Shown: piece by piece, positions 26,696 through 34,353 of the stretch
Position numbering within the stretch: the first letter of the stretch is position 1
How the letters are laid out: every line of letters starts with the position of its first letter
Source: an uncultured Xanthomonas sp.
GTDB taxonomy: Bacteria; Pseudomonadota; Gammaproteobacteria; Xanthomonadales; Xanthomonadaceae
Length of the DNA: 64,000 nt
Direction: 5' to 3'
Assembly (NCBI GenBank): GCA_943912265.1
Contig: CALTTS010000006.1
Location: 75,489 to 139,488 of the forward strand
Position numbers and translations under genes: made by a program
The notes under the pieces: model-generated
Told to the model about the DNA's origin: nothing
The model's database searches: none
Seen by the model: the letters and a program-made list of their open reading frames with translations, nothing else

Positions 26696-27673
26696 ATGAG
26701 CAGATCAGCGGCGATTCGCCTGGTCGGCACGCGCTCGATGGAGCGTGAGGAGTGGTTGGAAGTCCGCAATCGCGGAATCGGGAGCTCCGATGCTGCCGCT
26801 GCGGTGGGGCTCTGTCCCTACAAGAGCCAGCTTGAGCTCTGGATGGAGAAGACCGGGCGGACGCCCCGGGATGATGAACCCGGCCAGGACAGTCCCATGT
26901 ACTGGGGCACCCTGCTGGAGCCACTTGTGGCCGGTGCGTATACCGAGCAGACCGGACGGAAGGTCCGCCGGGTCAACGCGGTGCTTCAGCATCCGACCTA
27001 CAACTTCATGCTGGCCAATGTCGACCGGGAGGTGGTTGGCGTTCCGGACGTGCAGATCCTGGAGTGCAAGACGGCCGGAGAGTACGGCTCACGACTCTGG
27101 CGGGACGGCGTGCCCGAGTATGTCCAGATCCAGGTTCAGCACCAGCTGGCCGTCACCGGCAAGGCGGCCGCAGACGTGGCCGTGCTGCTCTGTGGCCAAA
27201 AGCTGGAGGTGCACCGGATCGAGCGCGACGAGGACGTGATCTCGCGCCTGATCGTGCTGGAGGCCAGGTTCTGGGAGCACGTGACCCAGGACACCCCGCC
27301 GCCGGCGGATGGCAGCGAGTCTGCCGCCCGAGCCCTGCGCAGCCTGTACAGCGGCAACGACACCAGCATCGACTTCAGCGAAGACGCCGAACTGTCGGCT
27401 ACCTTCGACGGGCTGGTGCTGCTCCGTGACGAGATCGCCCGGATGGACAAGCGGGCCGAGCAGATGCGCCAGCAGTTGGAGCAGTCCATGGGTGAGGCCT
27501 CTCGGGCGATCTTTCCGAGTGGCGAGATCACCTACCGGCGTTCCAAGGACGGCACGAGTATCGATCTCAAGCGGTTGACCGAGTCTCACCCGGACCTAGT
27601 GGCTGAGTTCACCGTCGCCAGACCCGGATCCCGGCGGTTCCGGCTCGTTCCCCATCAACCCCAAGGAGCATGA
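26696..27673 (+). CDS. YqaJ-family phage-type exonuclease/recombinase
   Basis: 325 residues. YqaJ/lambda-exonuclease fold: RNRGIGSSDAAAAVGLCPYKS near residue 27, YWGTLLEPLVAGAYTEQTGRKV near 80, and the PD-(D/E)xK metal centre VGVPDVQILECKTAGEYGS (Asp and Glu-x-Lys) near 120. VPEYVQIQVQHQLAVTG follows, as in viral recombinases. Expected role: 5'-3' resection for single-strand annealing. GGAGG 8 bases before ATG 26696. Overlaps the next gene's upstream ATG. Confidence 0.92.
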   Translation: MSRSAAIRLVGTRSMEREEWLEVRNRGIGSSDAAAAVGLCPYKSQLELWMEKTGRTPRDDEPGQDSPMYWGTLLEPLVAGAYTEQTGRKVRRVNAVLQHPTYNFMLANVDREVVGVPDVQILECKTAGEYGSRLWRDGVPEYVQIQVQHQLAVTGKAAADVAVLLCGQKLEVHRIERDEDVISRLIVLEARFWEHVTQDTPPPADGSESAARALRSLYSGNDTSIDFSEDAELSATFDGLVLLRDEIARMDKRAEQMRQQLEQSMGEASRAIFPSGEITYRRSKDGTSIDLKRLTESHPDLVAEFTVARPGSRRFRLVPHQPQGA

Positions 27674-27675
27674 CC

Positions 27676-28569
27676 ATGCTGAAAGGCTTGGCGATCACCC
27701 CGCCCGTGGTCGGGCGGATCTCAATCGGCCGCGTGGTCGAGCGCAACGGCAAGCGTCTGCCGGAGAAGGATGACCAGTTCACTTTGACCAGTCAGGTACA
27801 GAACCGGGAAGGCTGGGTGCTGCATCCGCTGGACGACGCCCTTCGCCAGGTGGCCGGAGGCAAACTGCGCTCAATCCCGGTGCGGCTGCTGTTCAACGAT
27901 CCGGGACTGAACCTTCGCGCTGACTACTCGCTCTTCGACCGGACGACCGGCAGGCCGGTCTGTGTCGGCAACGGGGAGACCAGTCGGAGAATGGCCAAGG
28001 AAGGCATCACTCAAGAGGCTTGCCCTGGCCCCGATGGCTGTCCTTTCGCCATGGGCGAGTGCAAGGCTTACGCCCGCTTGAACGTCAGGGTCGGGGACGA
28101 AGACGAGCTGGGTAGCTTCGTGCTGCGCACCACGTCCTACAACACGATCCGGACGCTGGCAGCGCGGCTGGCGTACTTCGATGCCGTCTCAGGCGGGCGA
28201 CTGGCCTGCATGCCGCTGGAACTGAAGCTCCGCGGCAAGTCCACCACGATGAGCTTCAGGTCGGCGATCTACTACGTCGACCTGGTGGTCAGGTCCGGCC
28301 TGTCGTTGGAGCAGGCCATCGGGGAGGCGAGGGCGCTCGATCAGGCCCGCAAGGACGCCGGCTTCGATCAGGCGGCTCTGGACGAGGCCGCCAGGGTCGG
28401 TTTCGCCAACGGCGCCTTCGAGGACCTGGTAGAGGACGTGCCGGCTGTGGTGGAGGAGTTCTATCCCGGCGAGGCGGGCGTGGCCGGCAACGGCGTCGCA
28501 AGCGGGCCGGCAGGCGGCAGCTTGCAGGACCGGCTGGAGAGCAAGGTCGCCCGGATCGCGGGCGGCTAA
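27676..28569 (+). CDS. Conserved Cys-containing mobile-element protein (hydrolase or metal-binding type)
   Basis: 297 residues. The start MLKGLAITPPV(V)GRISIGRVVE and the IPVRLLFNDPGLNLRADYSLFDR segment are those of a family commonly labelled hydrolase or metal-binding protein on ICEs and phages; I know no proven function. CPGPDGCPFAMGEC (three Cys, about residues 117-130) could bind metal or an Fe-S cluster. ATG 27676 is chosen because AAGGAG lies 8 bases upstream; ATG 27670 overlaps the YqaJ stop but is too close to that site. Confidence 0.75.
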   Translation: MLKGLAITPPVVGRISIGRVVERNGKRLPEKDDQFTLTSQVQNREGWVLHPLDDALRQVAGGKLRSIPVRLLFNDPGLNLRADYSLFDRTTGRPVCVGNGETSRRMAKEGITQEACPGPDGCPFAMGECKAYARLNVRVGDEDELGSFVLRTTSYNTIRTLAARLAYFDAVSGGRLACMPLELKLRGKSTTMSFRSAIYYVDLVVRSGLSLEQAIGEARALDQARKDAGFDQAALDEAARVGFANGAFEDLVEDVPAVVEEFYPGEAGVAGNGVASGPAGGSLQDRLESKVARIAGG

Positions 28570-28593
28570 TAGTCAACCAAGAGGAGAAAGACC

Positions 28594-28752
28594 ATGCTGA
28601 AGGCCATTGGTGGGGCCGTGGTGTACGGCTTCGCCCTTTACGGACTCAACACCTTCATGGAGAAGGTCAAGGTCATGCAGTGCGTCAAGCGACCCCCGGA
28701 TCCGGAGGACCCCGGTCAGGTGGCCGGGCAGGAAGGTGTCCCCTGCGCCTAG
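28594..28752 (+). CDS. Small hydrophobic-start protein
   Basis: 52 residues (MLKAIGGAVVYGFALYGLNT..., ending GVPCA). GAGGAG lies 9 bases before ATG 28594. The first 20 residues form a short amphipathic or membrane helix; the tail is Pro-rich with two Cys. No family recognised. The terminator at 28811 ends the transcript, supporting a real last gene of the operon. Confidence 0.6.
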   Translation: MLKAIGGAVVYGFALYGLNTFMEKVKVMQCVKRPPDPEDPGQVAGQEGVPCA

Positions 28753-28810
28753 GGCGGCCAGGGAGCTGTCTGGCTTACCTGCAAGCTAGAGACTCGACAC
28801 GTCGAAAGGC

Positions 28811-28837
28811 AAGGGGGCGCGCATGCGCCCCCTTTTC
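28811..28837 (+). terminator. Intrinsic terminator
   Basis: AAGGGGGCGC/GCGCCCCCTT stem, loop GCAT, followed by TTTTCTGTTT on plus: a textbook factor-independent terminator before the RadC-like gene. Confidence 0.85.
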
Positions 28838-28882
28838 TGTTTCCGATTATTCAGGACATGAAGACCCATAAAGGAGAAGCAC

Positions 28883-29386
28883 ATGGAGTCACCACCCGCG
28901 GGCCTGCCCCCGCTGTACGTTCGAAGTGGGACTCGCTCCTACAAGGCCGCCAGCCCCGACGAGGTTCTTGAGGCGGCACGCGCCGTCATCGGTCAGAGGA
29001 TGCAGCGTGGGGTTGCGTTCTCGACTCCCCAGATCGCCAAGGCCTTCTTCCGCGACAAGCTGGGCGGATTGGGTCAGGAAGTCTTTGCCGCCGCATTCCT
29101 GGACACCCGTCACCGTCTGGTCGAGTACGTGGAACTGTTCCACGGAACCATCGACGGAGCCGAAGTCCATCCGAGGGAGGTGGTCCGCCATGCACTCCGC
29201 TGCAACGCCGCGGCGGTGATCGTGGCCCACAATCACCCTTCTGGATCGGAACATCCCTCAGCAGCCGATCGCGCCGTCACAACACGCCTCAAGCAGTCGC
29301 TCGCCCTGGTCGATGTGCGCCTGATCGATCACGTGGTGGTCGGTGGACTGCAGACGGTGACCCTGGCGGAACGTGGCTGGCTTTGA
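28883..29386 (+). CDS. RadC-like JAB/MPN (JAMM) protein
   Basis: 167 residues. JAMM metalloprotease-like motif: VIVAHNHPSGSEHPSAAD (His-x-His and downstream Asp) near residues 115-132, with upstream Glu in the EVFAAAFLD region. RadC proteins on mobile elements are common; the old DNA-repair link is not proven, and a deubiquitinase-like or recombination-linked role is speculative. AAAGGAGAAG precedes ATG 28883. It ends the plus-strand module. Confidence 0.9.
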   Translation: MESPPAGLPPLYVRSGTRSYKAASPDEVLEAARAVIGQRMQRGVAFSTPQIAKAFFRDKLGGLGQEVFAAAFLDTRHRLVEYVELFHGTIDGAEVHPREVVRHALRCNAAAVIVAHNHPSGSEHPSAADRAVTTRLKQSLALVDVRLIDHVVVGGLQTVTLAERGWL

Positions 29387-29482
29387 CTGCCACACGCGAA
29401 TCCCGGCGGGGAGCGCAACCTGATCGACTAGCTTGCCAGCCAATAGGGGCTGGCAGGCTGTGGTGAGTCTTCATTTTTTGTC

Positions 29483-30517
29483 TTACGAGGGCGAATTAGT
29501 CTCTTCGCGCGTTGTTTCGACCAGCGCTCTACCCACAAGCCGCACCGGGTCGAACGAGAACACATGCTCCAGCGGTGCATCATGGCAACGGCCAACCAGC
29601 CGATCCGGAAACGCGGCGCGTCCATGGTCGAGATCCACCTCGGCAGAGCAGATCGGACACGTGCCCCAGTGGCGCACCACGGCGAACTCTCGGGATTTCA
29701 GCTTTCGGCCTGGTGCCGGCATGGTGCGAAGCTGGCCGTAGAGCTCGCTCAGCGCCAGGAATGACGGCCCTGCCATCGTTACCCGCTGGGTGGGGAGGTG
29801 GAACACTGGCCGCGACAACCACCAGAGTCCGGCCGTCACCAGCATCGTCAAGCCGAGCTGAGCCAGTGTTGCTGTGGTGACAGGGGCGCCGCGGCTCCAT
29901 GAGGAAAGTAGCCAGAACCAGGCGAGTCCAATCAGCGCCATGTTCATGGCGGCGCTGCCGATGAGCACGTAGCCGCGCCAGGACTGCACCGGGAACGGCC
30001 GGCTGCCCACTACCAGTCTGAGCCACAACGCAGGCCTGACCGGATCCATCTGGTAGCGCACCAAGGTCGGATCGAGCTCCGGCGTCGCGATGTCCTCCTC
30101 CGGCTCAGCCTCAAGCGTCGGGCGAAACTCGAAGGACAGCCGGGAGGGTAGGCCGCGGCCGCCGCCCTTCTTGACCACGAGGTAGGGGGTCAGGGCGCGG
30201 CCAGCCAGGGCGCACCGCTGTCGGAGCTGCTCCTGCCGCGAGTCCCACCAGTTCCCCAGCTCGGTTGCACGAATCACCTTGGCAGCGCCATCTCCCGCCC
30301 CTTCGAGTCGCTGAAAGAGCGCTCGAAGCGTCGTGGTGTCCGTCTCAGGGGGCGATTCACCACGCGAGATGGCGATCAGGGTCGTGTCCAAGACCTCCCG
30401 GAGGACCCGGGCGTTGCGCTGTTGGCCCCCCTCCCGATCCAGCCACTCAAGCGCCAATTGGAGGGAGTCAACCTGTGGATTACCCGTTTGGGCGGGTTTG
30501 GATCTGTTTGCGTCCAT
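29483..30517 (-). CDS. Two-TM membrane protein with C-terminal Cys cluster
   Basis: 344 residues, family not recognised. The N-terminal 160 residues are soluble and helical. Two TM helices lie at about 183-205 (YVLIGSAAMNMALIGLAWFW) and 215-237. The C-terminal cytoplasmic part has TCPICSAEVDLDHG and a later RCHD, a zinc-ribbon-like CxxC...CH pattern. Only 45 bases separate its start from the divergent CoiA-like gene, so shared regulation is likely. Start ATG 30517 lacks a strong ribosome-binding site. Confidence 0.65.
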   Translation of the reverse strand: MDANRSKPAQTGNPQVDSLQLALEWLDREGGQQRNARVLREVLDTTLIAISRGESPPETDTTTLRALFQRLEGAGDGAAKVIRATELGNWWDSRQEQLRQRCALAGRALTPYLVVKKGGGRGLPSRLSFEFRPTLEAEPEEDIATPELDPTLVRYQMDPVRPALWLRLVVGSRPFPVQSWRGYVLIGSAAMNMALIGLAWFWLLSSWSRGAPVTTATLAQLGLTMLVTAGLWWLSRPVFHLPTQRVTMAGPSFLALSELYGQLRTMPAPGRKLKSREFAVVRHWGTCPICSAEVDLDHGRAAFPDRLVGRCHDAPLEHVFSFDPVRLVGRALVETTREETNSPS

Positions 30518-30562
30518 GGCTTGCCGCGAATTTTTGCTTTCCCTCCGATCAAGGAAAGCATC

Positions 30563-32014
30563 ATGGACACCATCCCAGAGCGGTTCACACTTCGCAATCC
30601 GTCGGGCAATCCACTGGCTCGACGCGGCGGGTTTCGCGTCCCATTTGGTCTGAAAGAGGGCCGAGTCTGGGCACCGAACGAGGTGCCCAAGGGCAAGGCC
30701 TGCGGCTGCATCTGCCCGGGGTGCCATGCCCCCTTGTCCGCCAAGGCCCAGGAGAGCCGGCGCAAGCGTCCACACTTCGCCCACCTGACAGACACTGGCT
30801 GCCACACCGGTCGCGAGACCGGCATCCACGAGCGGGCCAAGCAGCTGATCGCCGACCATCAGCGGCTGACGATCCCTGCTTGGCTGGGTGACCTGATCGA
30901 CATGCCCAACCCGCCAAATGCGCGTGACGACGATGGGCGGCTCCACTGGGGACGCCAAGTCGACCACCCCGCCCAGAGGATGCAACTGCGCGATGTCGAG
31001 ATCGAGCGATCGTTTGGAACCTACAAGCCCGACGTCGTTGCCCGGGATGAGGTTGGCGAGCTCCTGATTGAAATCCGTGTGACCCATGCCGTTGGCGACC
31101 TCAAGGCAGCGCGGGTCCAGGCGCACGGTCGGAGGATGATCGAGATCGACCTTTCCCAGCTGCACCGGGACGTTCCCCACGACCCGGCGGCCTTCCAGCA
31201 TGCGGTGCTGGATGACGCTGCCAATCGCAGCTGGATCTCGTGCCCCGAGGCCGTTGCGGAGTGGCAGGCCTCCAAGCAGGAGCTGGACGAGCAGGTTGCG
31301 ACGAGGAACCGTGAGATCACCCAACTACGGGGCGACATGATCAAGGCTGCCCAGGCACGCCAGGAGCGCGAGGCTCAAGAGACAAAGGACAAGGCGGGCC
31401 GGAAGGCCTATGTGCGCCGGCTGAAGCGTGCAAAGCACGCCGAAGATCTGGAGCAACTCCTCGAGCTGACCTCGCCCGAGCGAATCGACCGGATCCTGCG
31501 CGAGTATCGGATCAGCGCGGAAGAGCGGGTCGGCGAACTCCTGGAATCCGTTCCGGCGGCGGTCCGCTCCGCCTGCCTGCGCACCCATGTAGATGCCTGG
31601 ATCTTCGGGGTTGATCCGGCTCTATGGCAGCTTCTGGCCCATGATCATTTCGTGGCACAGCGGGCTCCCGGTGATCGCTTTAACCAGAAGGATGTTGCCA
31701 CCTGGGTGCGCAGGAGCTTCTATCCGGAGCGGGCGCTGTACAGGCTCTTTGTCACCCAGTACGCCAACCGAGCCGAGGCCCAACGCGCGGGATTTCCCAA
31801 GAGGCAGCTGGCCTACTGGGTGTTCACCGACGAGGAAAATGATCGGATTCCGAACTTCTACTCCCCCGTCAACGACTTCATTGACCGGCTGGAGCGCGCG
31901 CGGGTCATCCGGAAACTGCCCGCCCCCATTGGGGAATGCGAGGTCCTGCCGCTGCCCCCGTCGGGCTTCACGCCTGCGGCGGCAGTGGCAATGGGGCCGC
32001 TTCCGCGGGCTTAG
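30563..32014 (+). CDS. CoiA-like nuclease domain protein
   Basis: 483 residues. The N-terminus has a four-Cys zinc motif (Cys47, 49, 51, 54) followed by RPHFAH and HERAKQLI. The PD-(D/E)xK nuclease core is YKPDVVA (about 163) and ELLIEIRVTH (about 175), as in competence protein CoiA. A helical, charged middle and a C-terminal region of unknown fold follow. CoiA aids transformation in Gram-positives; on islands such proteins may be defence or conjugation nucleases. AAGGAAAG precedes ATG 30563. The 195 AT-rich bases after it (32015-32209) hold no other gene. Confidence 0.75.
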   Translation: MDTIPERFTLRNPSGNPLARRGGFRVPFGLKEGRVWAPNEVPKGKACGCICPGCHAPLSAKAQESRRKRPHFAHLTDTGCHTGRETGIHERAKQLIADHQRLTIPAWLGDLIDMPNPPNARDDDGRLHWGRQVDHPAQRMQLRDVEIERSFGTYKPDVVARDEVGELLIEIRVTHAVGDLKAARVQAHGRRMIEIDLSQLHRDVPHDPAAFQHAVLDDAANRSWISCPEAVAEWQASKQELDEQVATRNREITQLRGDMIKAAQARQEREAQETKDKAGRKAYVRRLKRAKHAEDLEQLLELTSPERIDRILREYRISAEERVGELLESVPAAVRSACLRTHVDAWIFGVDPALWQLLAHDHFVAQRAPGDRFNQKDVATWVRRSFYPERALYRLFVTQYANRAEAQRAGFPKRQLAYWVFTDEENDRIPNFYSPVNDFIDRLERARVIRKLPAPIGECEVLPLPPSGFTPAAAVAMGPLPRA

Positions 32015-32209
32015 AGGCCAAAGCAGACGGATGCGCGCCTATTTTCTCCTTCTTTTCAATTACATAGAGTGCTGTGCTCAGGCCAGCCCAGGTGCGATTC
32101 TGAATGAAAAATAAACATAAATGACAACCTTAGACAATTACTGCATTTAGTTCATTGAACTGAGTCGTGCATTAGTGCAATCTACGCTTAACAGCGGAGG
32201 GTACTGCAG

Positions 32210-32455
32210 ATGCACAAGACGAAGCACTTTCAGCAGCGGATGGGCCAGCGGGGCATCAGCCAGGCGATGATCGATCTGGTTTTGGGGTACGGCGACAACG
32301 AGGGCAGCAAGGTGGTCCTGAGCCGCAAGAAGTCGGAGCAGCTTCGCGAAGCGCTTCGCACCCTGATGAAGATCGTGGACAAGGGCGGCTTGGTGGTCGT
32401 TGCCGAGGGCGATGCCCAGATCACCACGTACAACTATGCGGGCAGGAGCCAGTGA
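32210..32455 (+). CDS. DUF4258 domain protein
   Basis: 81 residues, basic. It shows the DUF4258 layout: KHFQQRMGQRGISQAMIDLVLGYG and a C-terminal ITTYNY strand. Family function is unknown; the fold is thought to resemble small toxins. GGAGGG lies 9 bases before ATG 32210, and its stop sits 2 bases before the next start, so it leads the restriction-modification operon. The AT-rich 195 bases upstream (32015-32209) probably contain the operon promoter. Confidence 0.75.
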   Translation: MHKTKHFQQRMGQRGISQAMIDLVLGYGDNEGSKVVLSRKKSEQLREALRTLMKIVDKGGLVVVAEGDAQITTYNYAGRSQ

Positions 32456-32457
32456 CC

Positions 32458-34353
32458 ATGTCCAAGGACAATGCCGGACAGGTCCTGTTCCAGGTGGCGG
32501 AGCACTTCCGCAGCACCTCTCTCAGCGTCGACGAGTCCAAGTTGCTGGCGTTCCAGTTGCTTACGTGGGCACATCTGTCGGCAAAGGGCAGGCTTGACGC
32601 CAGTGTCACGATTGATACCGCCCTGGCTCAGGGAGGCGTCGAGGGACTGTTGAGCGTTTTGAAGAAACTGTTCTGGCAACCCGGCGCGCTCGGAATGGCG
32701 TTTTTCAATGCCACTCGATACGTCGAGCAGGCAAATGATGCGGTCTTCGCTGCGCTGAGAACGGTGAAGTATCTGGTCGACGGCGGCGTATTTGAGAGGT
32801 TCTCACCGGTCGATGTCGCCGGTGACCTGATCGGTGACACCTTCGAGGGTTTCGACGTGCCCGTCGAGCTGGCACGTCTGATGAAAGACATAGCGGTCGG
32901 TGAGGCTACGCGCGCGGTCTACTTGCCTTGGGAGACTAGCGGCCAGCTTGTCGGGGTGCTGATGGATCAGCCTGACTTGCGTGTCCATGCTGAAGCACAT
33001 CTCGGATCCCAAGTTGCCGCATTGCTGGCCGTGTTTCGTGCAGCGCCTACAGACGTTGCGCCAAACGATCCGCTGCGTGCGCCTGCAGCAGTTCATGGCG
33101 GACACCTGGAAAGATTTGACGCAACTCTTTCGATTCCACCGATGGGCATGGCCGGCGGCGTCGATGACGTGGTGATGCAGGACATCTACAGCCGCTTTCC
33201 TGTGGTCAAGGCCAGCGTGACAGGTCTGATGGTGCAGCACATTGCAGCGCAGACACGAGGCATTGCCGCCATCGTTGTACCTAATGGCTTTCTCTTCAGC
33301 TCAGGCAAGGATCGGGACGTTCGCGAATACCTGTTGAAGCAAGGCTGGATCGAAGCGGTCATTGCGCTGCCCAATGGCATCTTCCAATCCAGCGGGCTGG
33401 GAACATCCATGTTGGTGTTGAACACGCAGGCACACTACCGTCGCGTTGGATTCGTCGATGCATCGTTGCCGCACTTCCGTGTGTCGATGGGCAAGGGGCG
33501 GGTTTCGCTGCAGAACACCGGCCTCGTTGTGGAGTTCTGCAGGCAGTTGCGCGTCAAATCTGACATCCAGGCGGCAGCTGGACGTCAAGAAGAGGGCCCG
33601 TATACGCAAGTCGTCAGCCTGGAAGCCATTCTCGACAACGATGCCACGCTCGATGTCGGTCGCTACGTCATTCCAGAGCAGCAGCGCGAAGCGCAGGCGC
33701 GGATGGAAACCCTTCCAACCGCAACACTCGAGGAGGTGGTCCGCATCCTCATTCCGATCCCCAACAGGGACCGAGGAGTGAACGCGACAGAAGGAGTTGA
33801 GGCTCTTGAGGTGGGAGCCGCTGACCTGCCCAGCGCCGGCTACATCCGATCTCCCGAAAAGAGCGTCAGTGTGAGATTGGCCGCCAAGCGTTCCGGCGAT
33901 GCAATGGACATCTTCCTGCGCCCCCGTGATGTGCTTCTTGTCGTGAAAGGCACCGTCGGCAAGATTGGCATCGTGCCGGACAACGTGCCGCCACCCGGGG
34001 CTGGCGGCTGGATTGCCGGGCAGTCGTTCGTGGTCCTGCGGGGTGCAAAGCCGGGCGTGGACCTCCGTGGCCTGGGCTTGTGGTTGCGGTCGAAGATGGG
34101 CCAGCAGGTGCTGGACGGCATCAAGACGGGCGCGACCATCCCGATGATGTCCATCAGCACGCTGCGCAAGCTCAAGGTCTTTGCGCTCAACGCGCCATTG
34201 ACTGAGGCCGCAGTCGAAATCCTCGAACAAGAAGAAGAGCTGCAATGGCAGATCGAGAGCTTGCAGGATAAGCAAGCAGGGATTGCAGAGGACTTCTGGA
34301 AGGAACTTCTCGCACAGCTCCAGCAGGCGGAGAAGGATCAGAACACCCCATGA
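32458..34353 (+). CDS. Degenerate N6-methyltransferase fused to a type I specificity domain
   Basis: 631 residues. The N-terminal about 430 residues follow the N6_Mtase/HsdM fold (IAAIVVPNGFLFSSGKDRDVREYLLKQGWIEAVIALPNGIF is typical), but motif I is replaced (LPWETSGQL instead of DPACGSG) and motif IV reads LSIPPMG instead of NPPF. Catalysis and SAM binding are therefore doubtful. Residues about 460-620 form an HsdS-like target-recognition domain (LLVVKGTVGKIGI, GGWIAGQSFVVLR). ATG 32458 with AGGAG 10 bases upstream is preferred over GTG 32452. It overlaps hsdM by 4 bases. Confidence 0.8.
   Translation: MSKDNAGQVLFQVAEHFRSTSLSVDESKLLAFQLLTWAHLSAKGRLDASVTIDTALAQGGVEGLLSVLKKLFWQPGALGMAFFNATRYVEQANDAVFAALRTVKYLVDGGVFERFSPVDVAGDLIGDTFEGFDVPVELARLMKDIAVGEATRAVYLPWETSGQLVGVLMDQPDLRVHAEAHLGSQVAALLAVFRAAPTDVAPNDPLRAPAAVHGGHLERFDATLSIPPMGMAGGVDDVVMQDIYSRFPVVKASVTGLMVQHIAAQTRGIAAIVVPNGFLFSSGKDRDVREYLLKQGWIEAVIALPNGIFQSSGLGTSMLVLNTQAHYRRVGFVDASLPHFRVSMGKGRVSLQNTGLVVEFCRQLRVKSDIQAAAGRQEEGPYTQVVSLEAILDNDATLDVGRYVIPEQQREAQARMETLPTATLEEVVRILIPIPNRDRGVNATEGVEALEVGAADLPSAGYIRSPEKSVSVRLAAKRSGDAMDIFLRPRDVLLVVKGTVGKIGIVPDNVPPPGAGGWIAGQSFVVLRGAKPGVDLRGLGLWLRSKMGQQVLDGIKTGATIPMMSISTLRKLKVFALNAPLTEAAVEILEQEEELQWQIESLQDKQAGIAEDFWKELLAQLQQAEKDQNTP

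Noticed and set aside
29399..29482. Terminator after the RadC-like gene
   Set aside because: A short CTTGCCAGCC/GGCTGGCAGG pairing is present but imperfect and without a T-tract close enough; not listed as a feature.
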